Positions 61,441-64,000 of a DNA stretch of 64,000 nucleotides are shown here, in pieces. Within the stretch, counting starts at the first letter, position 1; every line of letters begins with the position of its first letter. The notes under the pieces were generated by a model. It was not told where the DNA came from and searched no databases. It saw only the letters and a list, made by a program, of their open reading frames with translations. This stretch comes from Janibacter limosus. Lineage in GTDB: Bacteria; Actinomycetota; Actinomycetes; Actinomycetales; Dermatophilaceae. The position numbers and the translations under genes were made by a program. The DNA lies in contig NZ_CP036164.1 of NCBI RefSeq assembly GCF_004295485.1, positions 434,001-498,000 of the forward strand. The letters run 5' to 3'.

Positions 61441-62455
61441 TCGACTCCCGGTAGGCCGGCAGGGCGGCACCACCGTCGAGGGTGCGGTCGATCGACCGCG
61501 CGCCGAGCATCCCCCGCACGATCGCCCGGGTCACGCAGTCGGCGGCGGCGGTCTGCACGGCCACGAGCTCGAAGGGGGAGGGCCGGGGCCGGCCGCCCGT
61601 CGACAGGGCGAAGACGGTGTCGCCGTCGAAGGCGGTGTGGACCGGCGACAGGGCCCGGGCGAAGCCGTCGTGGGCCACGCCGGCAAGCGTCGCGCAACCG
61701 GCCTTGTCGAGGGCCGCGTCGGTCGCGACGACGGCCAGCGTGGTCGCGGTCCCCGCCTGCAGTGCCTGCGCCTCGTCTGCCTGGCGCTGCCAGTGCGCCT
61801 GCACTGCAACGGGATCGGGCTCGGGAACAGCGACCTCACCCGGGACCAACAGCCGCTCGCCCAGCAGCCGGCCATCAGGTCCCATGGGCGAGCCGACGGC
61901 ATTGACCACCACGATCGCCCCGACGGTCACTCCCGAGTCGAGCACGACACTGGCCGTCCCGATGCCGCCCCGCAGACCACCGGCGCGGGCTCCGGTGCCG
62001 GCGCCGACGCTCCCTTCGTCCACCGGCCCGTCGCTGGCGTCGAGGTACGCAGCCCGGCCCTCATCGGGTCCGGGGTGATGGCGCCAGGCGCCGCCGCGAC
62101 CCAGGTCGAAGAGGATCGCCGCCGGCACGATCGGCACGATCTGTCCCGGTCCACCGACGGGCCAGCCCCTCCCTTCGTCCGCCAGCGCCGACATCACGCC
62201 GTCCGCCGCGGACAGGCCGAAGGCGCTGCCCCCCGACAGCACGATCGCGTCCACCGCGTCGACGAGGTTGCGCGGGTCGAGCAGGTCGGTCTCACGGGTC
62301 CCGGGGCCGCCGCCGCGCACGTCGACGCCGCCGGTGGTCCCCACCGGGGGCGTGACGACGGTCGTGCCGGTCAACCAGCCCGTCTCGTCACGGGTGGCGT
62401 GGCCGACCCGTACTCCTGGGACATCGGTGATGGCGTTGTGGGCTCCGGGGCGCAT
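61424..62455 (-). CDS. P1 (S58/DmpA) family peptidase
   Basis: A 343-residue self-processing N-terminal-nucleophile peptidase. Family features: NAITDVPGVRVGHAT at the start, DVRGGGPGTRETDLL, VLSGGSAFGLSAADGVM and the processing-site region LRGGIGTASVVLDSGVTVGAIVVVN, where cleavage would expose the nucleophile. Members include beta-peptidyl aminopeptidases and D-aminopeptidases; specificity here is unknown. The ATG at 62455 is chosen; the longer open frame overlaps the divergent dipeptidase gene. Confidence 0.88.
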   Translation of the reverse strand: MRPGAHNAITDVPGVRVGHATRDETGWLTGTTVVTPPVGTTGGVDVRGGGPGTRETDLLDPRNLVDAVDAIVLSGGSAFGLSAADGVMSALADEGRGWPVGGPGQIVPIVPAAILFDLGRGGAWRHHPGPDEGRAAYLDASDGPVDEGSVGAGTGARAGGLRGGIGTASVVLDSGVTVGAIVVVNAVGSPMGPDGRLLGERLLVPGEVAVPEPDPVAVQAHWQRQADEAQALQAGTATTLAVVATDAALDKAGCATLAGVAHDGFARALSPVHTAFDGDTVFALSTGGRPRPSPFELVAVQTAAADCVTRAIVRGMLGARSIDRTLDGGAALPAYRESISRSD

Positions 62456-62501
62456 GGCTCCAGCATGCCCGGTGGGCGAGCGTGTGCGGTTGACTGGGGC
62501 G

Positions 62502-63524
62502 ATGACGACGCGCAACGAGCCGATCCGGGTCCTCGACGGCCACAACGACCTGCCGTGGCGCCATCGCGAGGTGGCCGGCCACGACCTCGACGCATGCGAC
62601 ATCGCGCAGCCGCAGCCACACCTGCACACCGACCTGCCGCGCATGCGTGAGGGCGGACTGGCGGCGCAGCTCTGGTCGGTCTGGGTGCCGTGCTCCATGG
62701 CGGGAGAGGAGGCGGTCGCGGCGACCCACGAGCAGATCGACTTCGTGGGCGCGCTCTGCGAGCGCTACGACGAGATGGTCGCGGCCCGCACCGCCGCGGA
62801 CGTGCACGCCGCCTGGGGCGAAGGGAGGCACGCCGCCCTCATCGGGATGGAGGGCGGGCACTCGATCAACGGGTCGCTGGACCACCTGGCCGACTTCGCG
62901 GACCGTGGTGCGAGGTACATGACGCTGACGCACAACGACAACACGCAGTGGGCGGACTCAGCGACCGACGAGCGGGTCCACGGCGGCCTGACGGACTTCG
63001 GTCGCGAGGTCGTCGCCCGGATGAACCACCTGGGTGTCGTGGTCGACCTCTCCCACGTGAGCGCCGAGACCATGCACCACGCGCTCGACGCGACGCGGCT
63101 CCCGGTGATATTCAGCCACTCCGGCGCGCGCGCGATCTGCGACCACCCGCGCAATGTGCCCGACGACGTCCTCGAGCGGATACCAACCAACGGCGGGATC
63201 GTCATGGCCAACGTGGTGCCCAAGTTCGTCAACCAGGCTCGTGCCGATGCGTCGCTCGGGCGCACCGATGCCGTCCCGGAGCCGGTCGCGACGATCGAGC
63301 ACGTCGTGGCGCACTTCGAGCACCTGCGCGAGGTCGTGGGGATCGAGCACGTGGGGATCGGGGCCGACTACGACGGCGTCGACGAGACGCCGGTCGGGCT
63401 GGAGGATGTCGCGAGCTATCCGCGGCTGCTCGCCGCACTGGGGGAGCGGGGCTGGTCCCGGGCCGACCTCGAGGCCCTCGCACACGGCAACGTGCTGCGG
63501 GTCCTCGAGGCGACGCAGGTCTGA
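62502..63524 (+). CDS. Membrane dipeptidase (M19, renal dipeptidase family)
   Basis: A 340-residue zinc dipeptidase. Zinc ligands are recognisable: His and Asp in VLDGHNDLPWRH, the bridging Glu in LIGMEGGHSING, and His in VVVDLSHVSAETMHHALD and PVIFSHSGARAI; GIEHVGIGADYDGVDETP is the last conserved block. No signal peptide is present, so it is probably cytoplasmic, hydrolysing dipeptides, possibly those with D-residues. Divergent from the P1 peptidase gene, 46 bp apart. Confidence 0.94.
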   Translation: MTTRNEPIRVLDGHNDLPWRHREVAGHDLDACDIAQPQPHLHTDLPRMREGGLAAQLWSVWVPCSMAGEEAVAATHEQIDFVGALCERYDEMVAARTAADVHAAWGEGRHAALIGMEGGHSINGSLDHLADFADRGARYMTLTHNDNTQWADSATDERVHGGLTDFGREVVARMNHLGVVVDLSHVSAETMHHALDATRLPVIFSHSGARAICDHPRNVPDDVLERIPTNGGIVMANVVPKFVNQARADASLGRTDAVPEPVATIEHVVAHFEHLREVVGIEHVGIGADYDGVDETPVGLEDVASYPRLLAALGERGWSRADLEALAHGNVLRVLEATQV

Positions 63525-63530
63525 TCCCGT

Positions 63531-63565
63531 CGAGAAGGTTGCCGTGCAACCTCCTCAGGGATCGA
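63531..63565 (-). repeat. GAGGAGGTTGC stem-loop repeat copy
   Basis: Related to the repeats at 30.7 and 58.0 kb but with stem GGTTGC-ACG-GCAACC. The flanks CCTGAGGA and TCTCGA are conserved. It lies 7 bp after the dipeptidase stop, between convergent genes. Confidence 0.75.
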
Positions 63566-63577
63566 GCGCGTTGCTCG

Positions 63578-63856
63578 TCAGGCGCGCAGGTCGGGGAAGG
63601 GCTTCTGCGAGGTTCGGGGTGCGTCGGGGGTCTCGCCGCGGACCGCCGAGCCCTTGATGGTGTCGCCGGCGAGGTTCTTCTTCACGGTCTGGGAGAGCCC
63701 AGCGAGCTGCTTGCGGTACTTGCCCTTGGTGCGCTGGTCGATGAAGCTCGTGGCCTTGTCGACGTAGTCGCTGGCCTTCTCGGGGTTGTTCTTCGCCCAC
63801 TGGCGGGCGGTCTCGCCGGCGGTGAGCATCAGGGCGGCGTTCTTGAACTTGGCCAT
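63578..63856 (-). CDS. Rv0909/MT0933-type antitoxin-like protein
   Basis: A 92-residue basic helical protein. NPEKASDYVDKATSFIDQRTKGKYRKQL matches the core pattern of the MT0933 antitoxin family (K..D..D..T.GKY). In M. tuberculosis the partner toxin is Rv0910, a SRPBCC-fold protein; none is seen nearby. The gene upstream on this strand starts beyond the window, so pairing cannot be excluded. The ATG at 63856 follows GAAGGATC; an ATG at 63898 would add 14 residues. Confidence 0.7.
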   Translation of the reverse strand: MAKFKNAALMLTAGETARQWAKNNPEKASDYVDKATSFIDQRTKGKYRKQLAGLSQTVKKNLAGDTIKGSAVRGETPDAPRTSQKPFPDLRA

Positions 63857-63904
63857 CAGTGATCCTTCGGTCGGGTGCGGTTGTCTCCCATTGTCCAACG
63901 AAGA

Positions 63905-63933
63905 GGCGGCGCGCAGGATTCCTGCGCGCCGCC
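63905..63933. terminator. Hairpin terminator
   Basis: GGCGGCGCGCAGG pairs with CCTGCGCGCCGCC (13 bp, loop ATT). It lies between a minus-strand partial gene and the antitoxin-like gene, and probably ends the former. Confidence 0.8.
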
Positions 63934-63950
63934 CCCTTCGCCGTCGTGGA

Positions 63951-64000
63951 TCAGTGCATGAGCACCGGAGCGCTGTCCTGCGGCTCGTCGTCCAGCAGGT
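63951..64000 (-). CDS. Partial CDS, C-terminus of unidentified protein
   Basis: On the minus strand a frame enters from the window edge and ends at TGA (63951-63953) with ...L-L-D-D-E-P-Q-D-S-A-P-V-L-M-H. It is supported by the strong hairpin just 3' of the stop. Too short to name. Confidence 0.5.
   Translation of the reverse strand, partial: LLDDEPQDSAPVLMH

Overview
The window is chromosomal DNA of a high-GC Gram-positive actinobacterium. The evidence is the roughly 70 percent GC content, the many GTG starts, a WhiB-type regulator, a mycothiol S-conjugate amidase, and gene orders matching those I remember from Mycobacterium (mfd-mazG-eno-ftsB-DUF501-ppx; cbs-metB-greA-DUF4307-mca-uppS-like; alr-tsaE-tsaB-rimI-tsaD-groES-groEL). 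The protein style suggests the Intrasporangiaceae (Janibacter-like), but that is an impression and no search was run.

Layout. 1-11.6 kb is a core block: mfd, a lipoprotein, mazG, eno, an FtsB-like gene, DUF501, ppx and a tRNA with anticodon TAA. An IS1380-family element sits exactly at the mazG stop codon. 11.6-14.4 kb is accessory: an HxlR regulator divergent from a frameshifted MFS transporter, then a siderophore-interacting protein with an iron-box-like site. 14.5-30.7 kb is mostly core: cbs and metB (transsulfuration), a Bax-inhibitor-1 protein, an SGNH hydrolase, fadH, msrA, greA, mca, a hemolysin III protein, a cis-prenyltransferase, phoH and a secreted lytic transglycosylase. 31-44.3 kb holds coaA, glmS, acpS, nnr, alr and the t6A genes tsaE-tsaB-rimI-tsaD. 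An ISL3-family element and a tandem-repeat array lie between nnr and alr. 44.4-51 kb has a GH3 lipoprotein, a DUF11 surface protein, a THUMP-like methyltransferase and groES-groEL under two CIRCE operators. 51-56 kb is an accessory island: an AbiEi/AbiEii-like two-gene module and a PadR-ABC exporter cassette. 56-64 kb returns to housekeeping: serA, an Asp/Glu-racemase homologue, S4, WhiB3/WhiD-like, guaB, two peptidases and an orphan Rv0909-like antitoxin.

The most notable signals are outside the ordinary genes. Several structured repeat families lie in 3' intergenic regions, one showing compensatory base changes. The ISL3 element is inserted in the palindromic centre of a tandem repeat unit. 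The octamer CGAAGGGG/CCCCTTCG is strongly over-represented. Many genes have a TAnnnT hexamer 6-7 nt before the start codon, which suggests leaderless mRNAs. The AbiE-like module carries a PD-(D/E)XK-like N-terminus on the antitoxin-like partner.

No rRNA, CRISPR array or replication origin was seen. All counts and alignments were made by eye.
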